From contig JALFCJ010000242.1 in NCBI GenBank assembly GCA_022771185.1, positions 1-15,106 of the forward strand: a stretch of 15,106 nt of DNA, given 5' to 3'. Under the pieces are notes generated by a model. That model was not told where the DNA came from. It did not search any database and saw only the letters and a list, made by a program, of their open reading frames with translations. The stretch comes from Spirochaetales bacterium. Its GTDB lineage: Bacteria; Spirochaetota; Spirochaetia; Sphaerochaetales; Sphaerochaetaceae. This document shows, one piece after another, positions 7,099 through 14,349 of this stretch; position 1 is the first letter of the stretch; every line of letters starts with the position of its first letter. A program made the translations under genes and the position numbers.

Positions 7099-9079
7099 TA
7101 TTCTTGTTCTTAAGCATTTCCAGGAAGGCTTTTGCACTGCTTATGTTATCTTTCAGTGTTTCTTCAGGAGTTTTTTCTTCGTTTTGAAAGAGAGTATTAG
7201 GTATTTCTTCAAGGAACCTTGAAGGAAGAGTTGTCTTCTCTTTTCCTTCTCTATCACGTCTTGTATCACTATAATTGATATAAAGTTTTTCTCTGGCTCT
7301 TGTTATAGCAACATAGAATAATCTTCTCTCTTCATCTATGTTTCTATTATCTTCTTCCAAGGCTCTCGCTGATGGAATTATATGGTCTTCAATGCCCGCT
7401 AGGAAAACTACTTTAAACTCTAGTCCTTTCGATGCATGCATAGTCATTAAACTGACCATACTTTTGTCATCATCGTTTTCGTCCCCAATTATTGAAACTG
7501 ATCTTAAATAGTCTCTTAGAGTTGCATCTTTGTGTTCTTTTAGATATTTGGATAGCCTCTCTGAAAGGAACTGTATACCTCTCATTTTGAAGGCCACAGC
7601 CTTGTCTGATTCAGGGAATTCCTCTCTTACCATTGTCTCATAACAAGTGTCTTTGATAATTGTATCTATAAGGCGTTCTGGTGTATTTACCATATCTTTC
7701 CAACGATGAATCATCTTGATGAAATCTTGTAGGGCATTCCTTGTCGATTCCCTGAATTCCGGTGCTGCAGAAAGCTCTTCCAATGCGATGTGTAGAGTAG
7801 TGTTCTTTTCGTCTGCATATCGCCTCAGACGCTCTACTGTGGTCCTTCCTATTCCTCTTCGAGGTGTATTAATAATACGTAGCAGAGAGTTGTCATCATT
7901 CTCATTGACAAGGATTTTTAGAAAACAAAGCATGTCTCTTATTTCTTTTCTATCGAAAAAAGATGAACCGCCACTTACTCGAACAGGAATCTGTGATTCG
8001 ACGAATGTGGTCTCAAGAGTATTCATAAGAGAGTTTGTTCTTACAAGTACTCCGAAATCTGAAAAATTATAGTGATGCTCCCTCATCAGTTTTCTGATGT
8101 GGGTTGCTATCCACATTGCCTCTTCCTCTCCTGTAGGATGACGCATTATTGAGATGCTTGCACCTTCTCCGCTCTCAGTCCAAAGCTTTTTTTCTTTTCG
8201 CTCTTTATTGTGGACAATAAGAGCATTAGCGGCAGATAGAATATTGCCTGTACTTCTATAGTTTCGTTCCAGCCTATATTCCTTTCTCTCAGGAAAGTCT
8301 TTTTCGAAGTTGACAATATTCTGATAATTCGCACCACGCCAAGAGTAAATAGATTGGTCATCATCACCGACTACAGCAATGTTTCGGTATTTGAAAGCAA
8401 TCATGGATACAAGTTTATATTGGAGAAGGGAAGTGTCCTGAAACTCATCCACCATGATGTAGCGCCATCTTAGTTGTACTCTTTCAAGTATTTCCGGTTT
8501 CTTTTCGAAAATCTTTATAGGAAGGATGATCAAGTCGTCGAAGTCTACAACATTGTAGGCTTTTTGTGTCATAATCCATTCATCGTAAATCTCTCTGACA
8601 GCTGTTCCTTTTTCTGGAAGGGGAATTCTCTCTGTCTTGTACTGGGAGAAGAAATCTCGCAGTGAACGTGCATTATAGTCAGCCAGTTGATATCCAAGTG
8701 TGACTATGCAGTTCTTTATAAGGGATATATTGTCGTTCTCATCATAAAGTGTGAAGTCATTTCTGTATCCCAGATATTGGATATAACTTTTGAGTAATCC
8801 AAGGCCAAAAGAGTGGAAAGTTGTTGTAGTAAGCTTATCCAGCTTCTTACCTACTGTCTCCCTAACTCTGTCTGCCATTTCTTTTGCAGCCTTGTTTGTG
8901 AATGTGAGGGCAAGGATCTCGCTTTGGTCTATGCCTTTACTAAGCATATAGGCGATGCGATATGTAATCATTCTTGTCTTACCGCTTCCTGCTCCGGCGA
9001 TAATCAACTCAGGCCCCTCGATCTGAGAGGCCGCCTTATACTGTTCTGGATTTAATAGTGAAGCTAAATCAAGTGACAC
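7091..9079 (-). CDS. UvrD/PcrA/Rep-type superfamily 1A DNA helicase
   Basis: A 662-residue ATP-dependent 3'-5' helicase for repair and replication restart. All SF1A motifs are present: Q motif LNPEQYKAA (9-17), Walker A AGAGSGKT (28-35), Ia ALTFTNKAA (57-65), Ib TTFHSFG, II DEFQD (211-215), III GDDDQSIYSWRG (238-249), IV ERNYRST, V TMHASKGLEF (546-555) and VI EERRLFYVAITRAR (583-596). It is slightly shorter than typical PcrA/UvrD (about 700-730 residues), with only a short tail after motif VI. Rep or PcrA cannot be separated by eye. The start is a GTG with no Shine-Dalgarno; no ATG, GTG or TTG lies between it and the essential Q motif, so it is forced. A promoter-like pair sits so that +1 coincides with this GTG. 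The gene is monocistronic on the minus strand and ends at the shared terminator. Confidence 0.95.
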   Translation of the reverse strand: MSLDLASLLNPEQYKAASQIEGPELIIAGAGSGKTRMITYRIAYMLSKGIDQSEILALTFTNKAAKEMADRVRETVGKKLDKLTTTTFHSFGLGLLKSYIQYLGYRNDFTLYDENDNISLIKNCIVTLGYQLADYNARSLRDFFSQYKTERIPLPEKGTAVREIYDEWIMTQKAYNVVDFDDLIILPIKIFEKKPEILERVQLRWRYIMVDEFQDTSLLQYKLVSMIAFKYRNIAVVGDDDQSIYSWRGANYQNIVNFEKDFPERKEYRLERNYRSTGNILSAANALIVHNKERKEKKLWTESGEGASISIMRHPTGEEEAMWIATHIRKLMREHHYNFSDFGVLVRTNSLMNTLETTFVESQIPVRVSGGSSFFDRKEIRDMLCFLKILVNENDDNSLLRIINTPRRGIGRTTVERLRRYADEKNTTLHIALEELSAAPEFRESTRNALQDFIKMIHRWKDMVNTPERLIDTIIKDTCYETMVREEFPESDKAVAFKMRGIQFLSERLSKYLKEHKDATLRDYLRSVSIIGDENDDDKSMVSLMTMHASKGLEFKVVFLAGIEDHIIPSARALEEDNRNIDEERRLFYVAITRAREKLYINYSDTRRDREGKEKTTLPSRFLEEIPNTLFQNEEKTPEETLKDNISSAKAFLEMLKNKNKK

Positions 9080-9085
9080 CCGGCT

Positions 9086-9114
9086 AATATGGCAAAAAAG
9101 AAGAGAGAGGTCAA
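9086..9114 (-). promoter_or_regulatory. Putative helicase-gene promoter, start codon at +1
   Basis: On the minus strand: TTGACC (9114-9109), a 17-nt spacer, CATATT (9091-9086), then AGCCGG and the GTG start at 9079. The start codon is exactly 7 nt past the -10 element and no Shine-Dalgarno exists, so the mRNA would be leaderless. The architecture matches that of the TrkA-C gene at 145-180, with an identical -35. Confidence 0.5.
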
Positions 9115-9203
9115 TTGGGTTTTTGGAGATAAATCAAAAAGAAAAAAAATCTCATTTTATGGTTTAGTATGTAGAGGTCCTTATTATTTCTTTGTACTTA
9201 AAG

Positions 9204-9242
9204 AAAACTCCCTTCTCTTTTTGGCTTTTTAGGAGAAGGGAG
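9204..9242 (-). terminator. Terminator of the PAP2-methyltransferase-DUF362 operon
   Basis: On the minus strand, a 10-bp stem CTCCCTTCTC / GAGAAGGGAG (9242-9233 and 9217-9208) with a 15-nt loop is followed by TTTTCTTTAA. It starts 8 nt after the DUF362 stop codon and ends the minus-strand operon before the helicase promoter. Confidence 0.85.
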
Positions 9243-9250
9243 AATTTGTG

Positions 9251-10354
9251 TCATATTTCTGCATCTATCTTTATGGCGTCAAAGGGGCACATTTCGTGGC
9301 AGCAGTAACAACGTATACATTTTGATGTGTCGATCTCAATGTGGTCTTTATCTAAAGTCAGTGCCTTTGCAGGGCAGACATCGACGCACTTCTTACATCG
9401 TCTGCACTTTTCCGCCAAGAACTCCGGTGCCTTTCTTTTTTCAGCCATCTTCCTATCAAAGAATCTTGTAAGGAATGGCAGGAGTAGAGAGTTTATTAGT
9501 CCTCTCTTTTTCTTCTCCACACGTCTAAAATCTTTAATCGTTTCTTTCGCTGGATCCAGGAGAGTATAAGTGGCATCAGTAGAGCCTTTCGCTTCTCTCT
9601 CAGCTTCCCTGAGAATAGGAATGTCCTTCGGGTCGTATCCCATAAGGATAGCTTCAGCCTTATCCAAGGCGAGAGCTGAGGAGGAGGCTAGTAAGAGACC
9701 TGTCTGGCGTAACGTTCCGTTTGCCGGTCCCGCTCCCTCCATTGAAATAATGGCGTCCATTACCGAGTACTCCGGCTCGTGTACGTGGAAGATGGATAGA
9801 AGGAGCTTGGCAAAGTTTTCTGGACTCCTGGCATAAAGATGCATTGGGCTCTTATTTAATCCAGGGATTGTCCCGAACATATTCTTCACAGCTCCTGTTG
9901 CATACATAAGCTGATGAGTCTTCATTTTACACACAGAGATGACCACATCTGCCTCTGTGAGGAATCTGCATTGTGGAGCTTTGACTTTATTCCAGAATAC
10001 TGTAGGCTTCGCTCCGTCAAAGAAATCGACCCAAGTAGCGCCTGTCTCCTCTACAACATTCCATATACCGCAGCCTTCACCACGAAACTTGGGACCTGGC
10101 ATACCCGGAGAATCACCACACCATACAGTCTCTGCGCCCCTCTCTTTGACTATTTCTATTACAGCCTTTACAACTATTGGATTGGTTGTAATATTCTTTT
10201 CCGCTTTTGAGTCTGAGAGGATATTGGGCTTGACCAGGACTTTCTTTCCTTTCACATCTGGAAAGTCTGTGTTTTCAAGAAGAGTGTATAAGCTCTTCTT
10301 GATATCTTCATATTCATATTTCCCACACTTCGTTATGGCTACTTTATTCTTCAT
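9251..10354 (-). CDS. DUF362 domain protein with C-terminal 2x[4Fe-4S] ferredoxin domain
   Basis: A 367-residue protein. Residues ~1-290 match the DUF362 fold, with KVLVKPNIL near residue 40, the GDSPGMPG segment, VISVCKMKTHQLMYATGAVKNMFG, and the later MEGAGPANG loop. The C-terminus carries two CxxCxxCxxxCP clusters: C317, C320, C323, C327 and C346, C349, C352, C356, with an additional C351 in the second. This predicts two [4Fe-4S] clusters and an electron-transfer role in the cytoplasm. The reaction of the DUF362 family is not established; members are common in anaerobes. ATG 10354 has a good Shine-Dalgarno (GAAGG, 6-nt spacing) and overlaps the end of the methyltransferase gene by 11 nt, so the two are translationally coupled. 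A basic linker (FRRVEKKKRG, about 277-286) precedes the ferredoxin part. Confidence 0.9.
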   Translation of the reverse strand: MKNKVAITKCGKYEYEDIKKSLYTLLENTDFPDVKGKKVLVKPNILSDSKAEKNITTNPIVVKAVIEIVKERGAETVWCGDSPGMPGPKFRGEGCGIWNVVEETGATWVDFFDGAKPTVFWNKVKAPQCRFLTEADVVISVCKMKTHQLMYATGAVKNMFGTIPGLNKSPMHLYARSPENFAKLLLSIFHVHEPEYSVMDAIISMEGAGPANGTLRQTGLLLASSSALALDKAEAILMGYDPKDIPILREAEREAKGSTDATYTLLDPAKETIKDFRRVEKKKRGLINSLLLPFLTRFFDRKMAEKRKAPEFLAEKCRRCKKCVDVCPAKALTLDKDHIEIDTSKCIRCYCCHEMCPFDAIKIDAEI

Positions 10355-11138
10355 GTTTTACCTTCTTTAACAGACAGAAATACATGGGCCCCCTCCCACC
10401 TGATTTATCAGGGAGGACCATGGCTCCATATTTTCTTTTCTCAGCCCAAGATGGAAGATCTTGGATTTCCTCCACTTCCATGGTATGGCGTTTAAAAAGC
10501 TTTTGGACAACCTCTTCATTCTCTCCAGGGTTAATGGAGCAAGTAGAGTAGAGGATATATCCATCATACTTGACAGCCATCAATGCAGAAGAGAGCATGG
10601 CATATTGTGAGATAGCAAGGCGCTTAGGTCTTGAAGGTGACCACTGGGAAAGATATTTCTCGTCATTGAGAACATGACGCTCAGAAGAGCAGGGTGCATC
10701 TAATAGTACAGCGTCATAAGCTTCTTTTTCATATAAGCCCCAGCTTTCTGCATTAAAGCCAGTTATTCTTATCTCAGGTCTTATGTCGTCTCTAAGGGAA
10801 TACAATACCTTTCTTAGCCTCTCCCTTCTGTCGGGGGATCTATCGTTTGCTGTAAGAAACCCTGTCTTTCCTGTGGCTTTTGCCAGAACAAGGCTCTTTC
10901 CTCCGGGAGCGGCGCACATATCGAGGACAGTGGAACCTGAGGAGACGGGAAGAAGAGAAGCCGTGAGTAGGGAAGCTTCATCAAGCCAATATGGAGGGTT
11001 TGTCTCATCAATAGAGACCTGTGTGTCTTTTTCTTCTTTCAGGGCCTCTTTTAAGCTCTGCCATCTATCGCACCAGATTTCACCGTAGTATTCGTCAAAT
11101 AACAATGAGGCGTCTTGTTTATTCTTCTTTTTTCCCAT
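10344..11138 (-). CDS. RsmB/NSUN-family RNA 5-methylcytosine methyltransferase, single-domain
   Basis: A 264-residue SAM-dependent methyltransferase. SAM motif I is VLDMCAAPGGK (71-81). Motif IV is LLDAPC, with C150. Motif VI is YSTCSINPGENEEV, with C200. The family uses the motif VI cysteine to attack C6 of the target cytosine and the motif IV cysteine for product release; both are present. It lacks the N-terminal NusB-like domain of E. coli RsmB and the C-terminal PUA-like domain of RsmF/YebU. The PPYWLDEASLL lead-in resembles eukaryotic NSUN3/NSUN4. The target (16S rRNA or tRNA) cannot be told. ATG 11138 abuts the stop codon of the upstream PAP2-like gene (TAA-ATG) with no Shine-Dalgarno, suggesting re-initiation. 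Its 3' end overlaps the DUF362 start. Confidence 0.9.
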   Translation of the reverse strand: MGKKKNKQDASLLFDEYYGEIWCDRWQSLKEALKEEKDTQVSIDETNPPYWLDEASLLTASLLPVSSGSTVLDMCAAPGGKSLVLAKATGKTGFLTANDRSPDRRERLRKVLYSLRDDIRPEIRITGFNAESWGLYEKEAYDAVLLDAPCSSERHVLNDEKYLSQWSPSRPKRLAISQYAMLSSALMAVKYDGYILYSTCSINPGENEEVVQKLFKRHTMEVEEIQDLPSWAEKRKYGAMVLPDKSGGRGPMYFCLLKKVKHEE

Positions 11139-11594
11139 TTAGAACCATACTGTAATAAAAGTGCTGACAATTATGCCGACGATAATTCCCCACAAAACCT
11201 GAAGCTTTGTGTGGCCTACAAGAGTTTTGAAGTGCTCTTCATGAAAGGCTTCAGGAGAAAGCATTTCCTGTAGTAACTTCGACCACTGGTTTATGGTCTG
11301 GGCCTGTTTTCCTGTTTCAAGCCTAACGTTTATAGCATCGTTAAAGACTATAAAAGCAAAAAGGAGTGCAAAAACAAATTGCGTGGATCCATATCCATTT
11401 ACCAAGCCGATGGAGTTTGCCAATGCAGCTACCGATGCTGAATGGCTGGAAGGCATCCCTCCATTGGTGAAGAAGGGATGAATACTCCATTTTTTATTAA
11501 TAAATGCTTCAACAAAACACTTAGCCAGCTGTGCTGTAAACATAGCCATAAGTGTCGACCAGAATACTGGGTTTATGAAGATGTTGTCGTTCAC
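11139..11594 (-). CDS. Divergent PAP2-family membrane protein (DUF212)
   Basis: A 151-residue small membrane protein of the divergent PAP2 (DUF212) family. The signature GGMPSSHSA lies at 45-53, followed by a membrane segment (about 72-84), NDAINVR (85-91) with the GKQA motif after it, and a C-terminal GHTKLQVLWGIIVG segment entering the last membrane helix. Length and motif order match the family, which is related to acid phosphatase/phospholipid phosphatases. Substrate and activity are unproven. The start is GTG 11594, with no Shine-Dalgarno. A TTGCAA/TAAACT pair places +1 at about the start codon. It is first in a three-gene minus-strand operon with the methyltransferase (no gap) and DUF362 genes, and is divergent from the MFS gene. 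Confidence 0.9.
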   Translation of the reverse strand: MNDNIFINPVFWSTLMAMFTAQLAKCFVEAFINKKWSIHPFFTNGGMPSSHSASVAALANSIGLVNGYGSTQFVFALLFAFIVFNDAINVRLETGKQAQTINQWSKLLQEMLSPEAFHEEHFKTLVGHTKLQVLWGIIVGIIVSTFITVWF

Positions 11595-11601
11595 AGCAAT
11601 T

Positions 11602-11631
11602 AGTTTATGTCAAAAACCTCTATCCTTGCAA
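11602..11631 (-). promoter_or_regulatory. Putative promoter of the PAP2-methyltransferase-DUF362 operon
   Basis: On the minus strand: TTGCAA (11631-11626), an 18-nt spacer, TAAACT (11607-11602), then 7 nt to the GTG at 11594. TTGCAA is self-complementary, so it could also act on the plus strand toward the MFS gene. A perfect TTGACA lies within the spacer (11613-11608) without a matching -10 element. Confidence 0.4.
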
Positions 11632-11667
11632 CATTCGCACTTAAAGGGGTAATTGAGCAGATCTATC

Positions 11668-11696
11668 TTGATGAGAGTTTTTCAAAGAAATAACAT
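11668..11696 (+). promoter_or_regulatory. Putative MFS-gene promoter, start codon near +1
   Basis: TTGATG (11668-11673), a 17-nt spacer, TAACAT (11691-11696), then 7 nt to the ATG at 11704. This again predicts a transcript with no leader or a 0-1 nt leader. If it is correct, the upstream candidate starts at 11653 and 11671 would lie outside the mRNA. Confidence 0.4.
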
Positions 11697-11703
11697 TGTG
11701 CAT

Positions 11704-12840
11704 ATGGCATTAATCAAAACTGAAAATAAATTGGCCTTGTCTTCTTTTTTATCTCAAGGGTCTATTGTCATATTTAATTTTACCCTGGTTTATTACCTCA
11801 GAGAGTGTGGAATAGACAGTGTCGGCATAGGCATTGCGTCATCGATTTATCCTACATTATACTTTCTTGGCTGTATCTTTATGCCAAAAGTACTCCCTTG
11901 CATGAATGGAAAGACGAGAATACTTATGGCGGATATAGGAATGGCTCTCACCGGAGTCATTCTCACTTTCCTGAGAAATGAAGCCTTGATAATGATTGAT
12001 CTCGTATTCTATGGACTTTTTCAATCGCTATTATGGACTAATATGGAGACTTGGATAACAGGGGGAAAGGAGGGAGGTGAGCTTACTTCCCGTCTTACGC
12101 TCTTTAACTTTTCCTGGTCTTTCAGCGTAGGGCTAGCTACATCATTCTCAGGCTTTGTCTCCGAATACTCCACACGCCTCAGCATTTGGTCAGGGTGTCT
12201 ATTCTTCCTTATATCCGCTCTGTTGGTAGCCTCTTCTGGTAAAAGCTATGACAGCAAAGAGAAAAAAGAGGATGTCATTGAAGTAGATAACTCTTCTCCA
12301 CTTCGTTTCCCTTCTTGGATTGGTGTATTACTTGTCTACACTGGATACTCATTGGTTTTGACGGTATTCCCCCAGTATGCCCTGGATAACCTGGGATACT
12401 CCGAGTCTATTACTGGAAATATTCTATTGTTCAGGGGAATAAGTGTAACTGTCGCATTCCTTGTTATGCAGAAAGTGAGGGCATGGCAGAAAGGAGTAGG
12501 GCCAATAATTCTATCACAAGTTGTCTTTGCTCTTTTGACCTTCCTTCTCCTTGCCTTTAAGTCAATTCCTGCATATGCACTTTTGTTTGCCTTATATGGA
12601 GCTGTATTCGCACTCTCATATAATCTCTCAATATTTCATGGTGCAGAAGGGGCCAAAGAGAGACATAAGAGAATGGTTATACATGAGGTGTTGTTGACCA
12701 TCGGAACCATCGTAGGAAGCTTAGTGGGAGGCTTTGTTTATCAGTATTTCTCATTCAAGACTTTGGTGCTCACAATTACCGTCATTTCTCTGTTTACTGT
12801 AGTCTTTGAGTCTTTGGTTCTGGTGATAAAGAGAAAGTAG
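11704..12840 (+). CDS. Major facilitator superfamily transporter
   Basis: A 378-residue polytopic protein with about 12 hydrophobic segments in two halves. The halves are separated by a charged central loop (SYDSKEKKEDVIEVD, about residues 180-195), the normal MFS plan for a drug, sugar or metabolite/proton transporter of the inner membrane. The first membrane helix begins within 10-12 residues of ATG 11704, which fits this start. Upstream in-frame alternatives are ATG 11671 and TTG 11653; the latter has AAAGGGG upstream as a possible Shine-Dalgarno and would give 395 residues. The substrate is not recognisable by eye. The gene is divergent from the PAP2 operon and is followed after 42 nt by the FAD-dehydrogenase gene in the same direction. 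Confidence 0.85.
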   Translation: MALIKTENKLALSSFLSQGSIVIFNFTLVYYLRECGIDSVGIGIASSIYPTLYFLGCIFMPKVLPCMNGKTRILMADIGMALTGVILTFLRNEALIMIDLVFYGLFQSLLWTNMETWITGGKEGGELTSRLTLFNFSWSFSVGLATSFSGFVSEYSTRLSIWSGCLFFLISALLVASSGKSYDSKEKKEDVIEVDNSSPLRFPSWIGVLLVYTGYSLVLTVFPQYALDNLGYSESITGNILLFRGISVTVAFLVMQKVRAWQKGVGPIILSQVVFALLTFLLLAFKSIPAYALLFALYGAVFALSYNLSIFHGAEGAKERHKRMVIHEVLLTIGTIVGSLVGGFVYQYFSFKTLVLTITVISLFTVVFESLVLVIKRK

Positions 12841-12844
12841 ACAA

Positions 12845-12873
12845 TTGCTCTTTTATTTTGTTTTGAGTAAAGT
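12845..12873 (+). promoter_or_regulatory. Possible promoter before the FAD-dehydrogenase gene
   Basis: TTGCTC (12845-12850), a 17-nt spacer and TAAAGT (12868-12873), 9 nt before ATG 12883, giving a leader of about 2-3 nt. The 42-nt intergenic gap contains no terminator, so read-through from the MFS gene is equally possible. Confidence 0.3.
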
Positions 12874-12882
12874 TCAAATTAT

Positions 12883-14253
12883 ATGAGATACGACTGTGCA
12901 ATTATCGGAGCAGGTCCAGGAGGCATTTTTACAGCCTTCGAACTTGTTCGTCTTAAACCGGAACTAAAAATCTGTGTGCTTGAAGCTGGAAATCCATTGG
13001 AAAAGAGAAAGTGCCCGATCGATGGAGATAGAATCAAGAACTGCATTCATTGTTCTACTTGTGCAATCATGAATGGCTTTGGAGGTGCAGGCGCATTCAG
13101 TGATGGAAAGTATAACATTACCAATGAATTTGGCGGCAATCTACATCAGTATATCGGGAAGAAAGAAGCCATCGAGCTTATGAGATATGTGGACACCATC
13201 AACTGCAGCTATGGTGGAGCCAAGACAAAGCTCTATTCTACAGCTTCATCATATTTTAAGACTGAATGCCTCCGTAACGGGCTCCATCTATTAGATGCAT
13301 CAGTCCGTCATCTAGGTACCGATATAAACTACGAGGTGCTGGAAAATCTATATAACCACCTCAAGGATAAAGTCGAGTTTAATTTCCTGACACGTGTTGA
13401 ACATGTTGAGAAGTGTGATGGAAACTACCATATCATTACAAATAAGGGTGACTTTGATGCATCAAAGTGCGTAATAAGCGTGGGACGCAGCGGCAGCAAG
13501 TGGATGGAGACTGTTTCAAGAGAACTTGAAATTGAAACCAGAAGCAACAGAGTCGACATCGGAGTAAGAGTCGAGCTCCCTGCTGAGATTTTCAAGCACA
13601 TAACAGATGAATTATATGAAAGCAAGATTGTCTACAAGACTGAAAAGTATCAGGACCTTGTAAGGACATTCTGTATGAATCCTTACGGTGCAGTCGTCAC
13701 TGAAAATACAAACGGAATCGTCACTGTAAACGGGCACAGTTATGAAGACAAAGAGAAGCAGACTGAGAATACTAACTTTGCTCTCCTGGTTTCAAAGCAC
13801 TTTACAGAGCCTTTCAATGACTCCAACTCCTACGGCGAATCTATCGCCAGACTATCCAATATGCTTGGTGGTGGAGTGATGGTCCAGAGATTTGGAGACC
13901 TTATCAGGGGACAGCGCTCTACGGAAAAGAGAATATCTAAGAGCTTCATTACTCCCACTCTCCCTGCAACTCCCGGAGACTTGTCACTCGTAATGCCGAA
14001 ACGAATACTGGACGGCATTATTGAAATGATATATGCCCTGGATAAGATAGCTCCAGGAACCGCTAATGACGATACTCTTCTCTATGGCGTTGAAGTCAAG
14101 TTCTATAACATGGAAGTCTCCATAGACAATAACCTGGAAACCAGGCACAAAGGCTTGTTTGTTATTGGAGACTGCAGTGGAGTGACCCACTCATTGTCCC
14201 ATGCTTCGGCTTCAGGTATCTATGTAGCACGCTATATTGCTGAAAGCATATAA
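12883..14253 (+). CDS. FAD-dependent dehydrogenase, COG2509-like
   Basis: A 456-residue flavoprotein. The N-terminal Rossmann motif GAGPGG (9-14) lies in a typical beta-alpha-beta FAD-binding fold, and the C-terminal GLFVIGDCSGVTHSLSHA segment closes the FAD site, as in two-dinucleotide-binding flavoproteins. Residues 44-60 hold a cysteine cluster (C44, then C54-x2-C57-x2-C60), followed by NGFGGAGAFSDGK (64-76), which is characteristic of this uncharacterised dehydrogenase family. The central region includes PYGAVVTENTNG and the LPATPGDLS motif. The substrate is unknown; the family is widespread in anaerobes and is annotated only as a NAD(FAD)-utilizing dehydrogenase. No strong Shine-Dalgarno is seen. 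Whether the cysteines bind metal or form disulfides cannot be told from sequence. Confidence 0.9.
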   Translation: MRYDCAIIGAGPGGIFTAFELVRLKPELKICVLEAGNPLEKRKCPIDGDRIKNCIHCSTCAIMNGFGGAGAFSDGKYNITNEFGGNLHQYIGKKEAIELMRYVDTINCSYGGAKTKLYSTASSYFKTECLRNGLHLLDASVRHLGTDINYEVLENLYNHLKDKVEFNFLTRVEHVEKCDGNYHIITNKGDFDASKCVISVGRSGSKWMETVSRELEIETRSNRVDIGVRVELPAEIFKHITDELYESKIVYKTEKYQDLVRTFCMNPYGAVVTENTNGIVTVNGHSYEDKEKQTENTNFALLVSKHFTEPFNDSNSYGESIARLSNMLGGGVMVQRFGDLIRGQRSTEKRISKSFITPTLPATPGDLSLVMPKRILDGIIEMIYALDKIAPGTANDDTLLYGVEVKFYNMEVSIDNNLETRHKGLFVIGDCSGVTHSLSHASASGIYVARYIAESI

Positions 14254-14257
14254 ACAT

Positions 14258-14290
14258 AGGTGTCTTTTCCCGCCACCTGTCGTTCTATTT
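14258..14290 (+). terminator. Weak candidate terminator after the FAD-dehydrogenase gene
   Basis: AGGTG (14258-14262) can pair with CACCT (14274-14278) across an 11-nt loop, followed by GTCGTTCTATTTT. The stem is only 5 bp and the T tract is interrupted, so termination is uncertain. Confidence 0.3.
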
Positions 14291-14300
14291 TCCCATATCG

Positions 14301-14341
14301 CCTTGTTTGGATTTACAAAAAGAAGTAAATTGTCAACAAGG
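14301..14341 (+). promoter_or_regulatory. Hairpin covering the aconitase ribosome binding site, or palindromic operator
   Basis: CCTTGTT (14301-14307) pairs with AACAAGG (14335-14341), and inside it ATTTAC (14311-14316) pairs with GTAAAT (14325-14330). That is 13 bp in two stems with a small asymmetric internal loop and an 8-nt apical loop. The right arm contains the AAGG of the Shine-Dalgarno. The same stretch reads as a promoter: TTGTTT (14303-14308), a 17-nt spacer and TAAATT (14326-14331). In that case the palindrome would be a DNA operator rather than an RNA hairpin. Confidence 0.45.
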
Positions 14342-14349
14342 TGGTAATT

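Noticed and set aside
9570..10370. Plus-strand frames opposite the DUF362 gene
   Set aside because: Antisense shadows of a well-supported gene with clear Fe-S motifs; no family signal.
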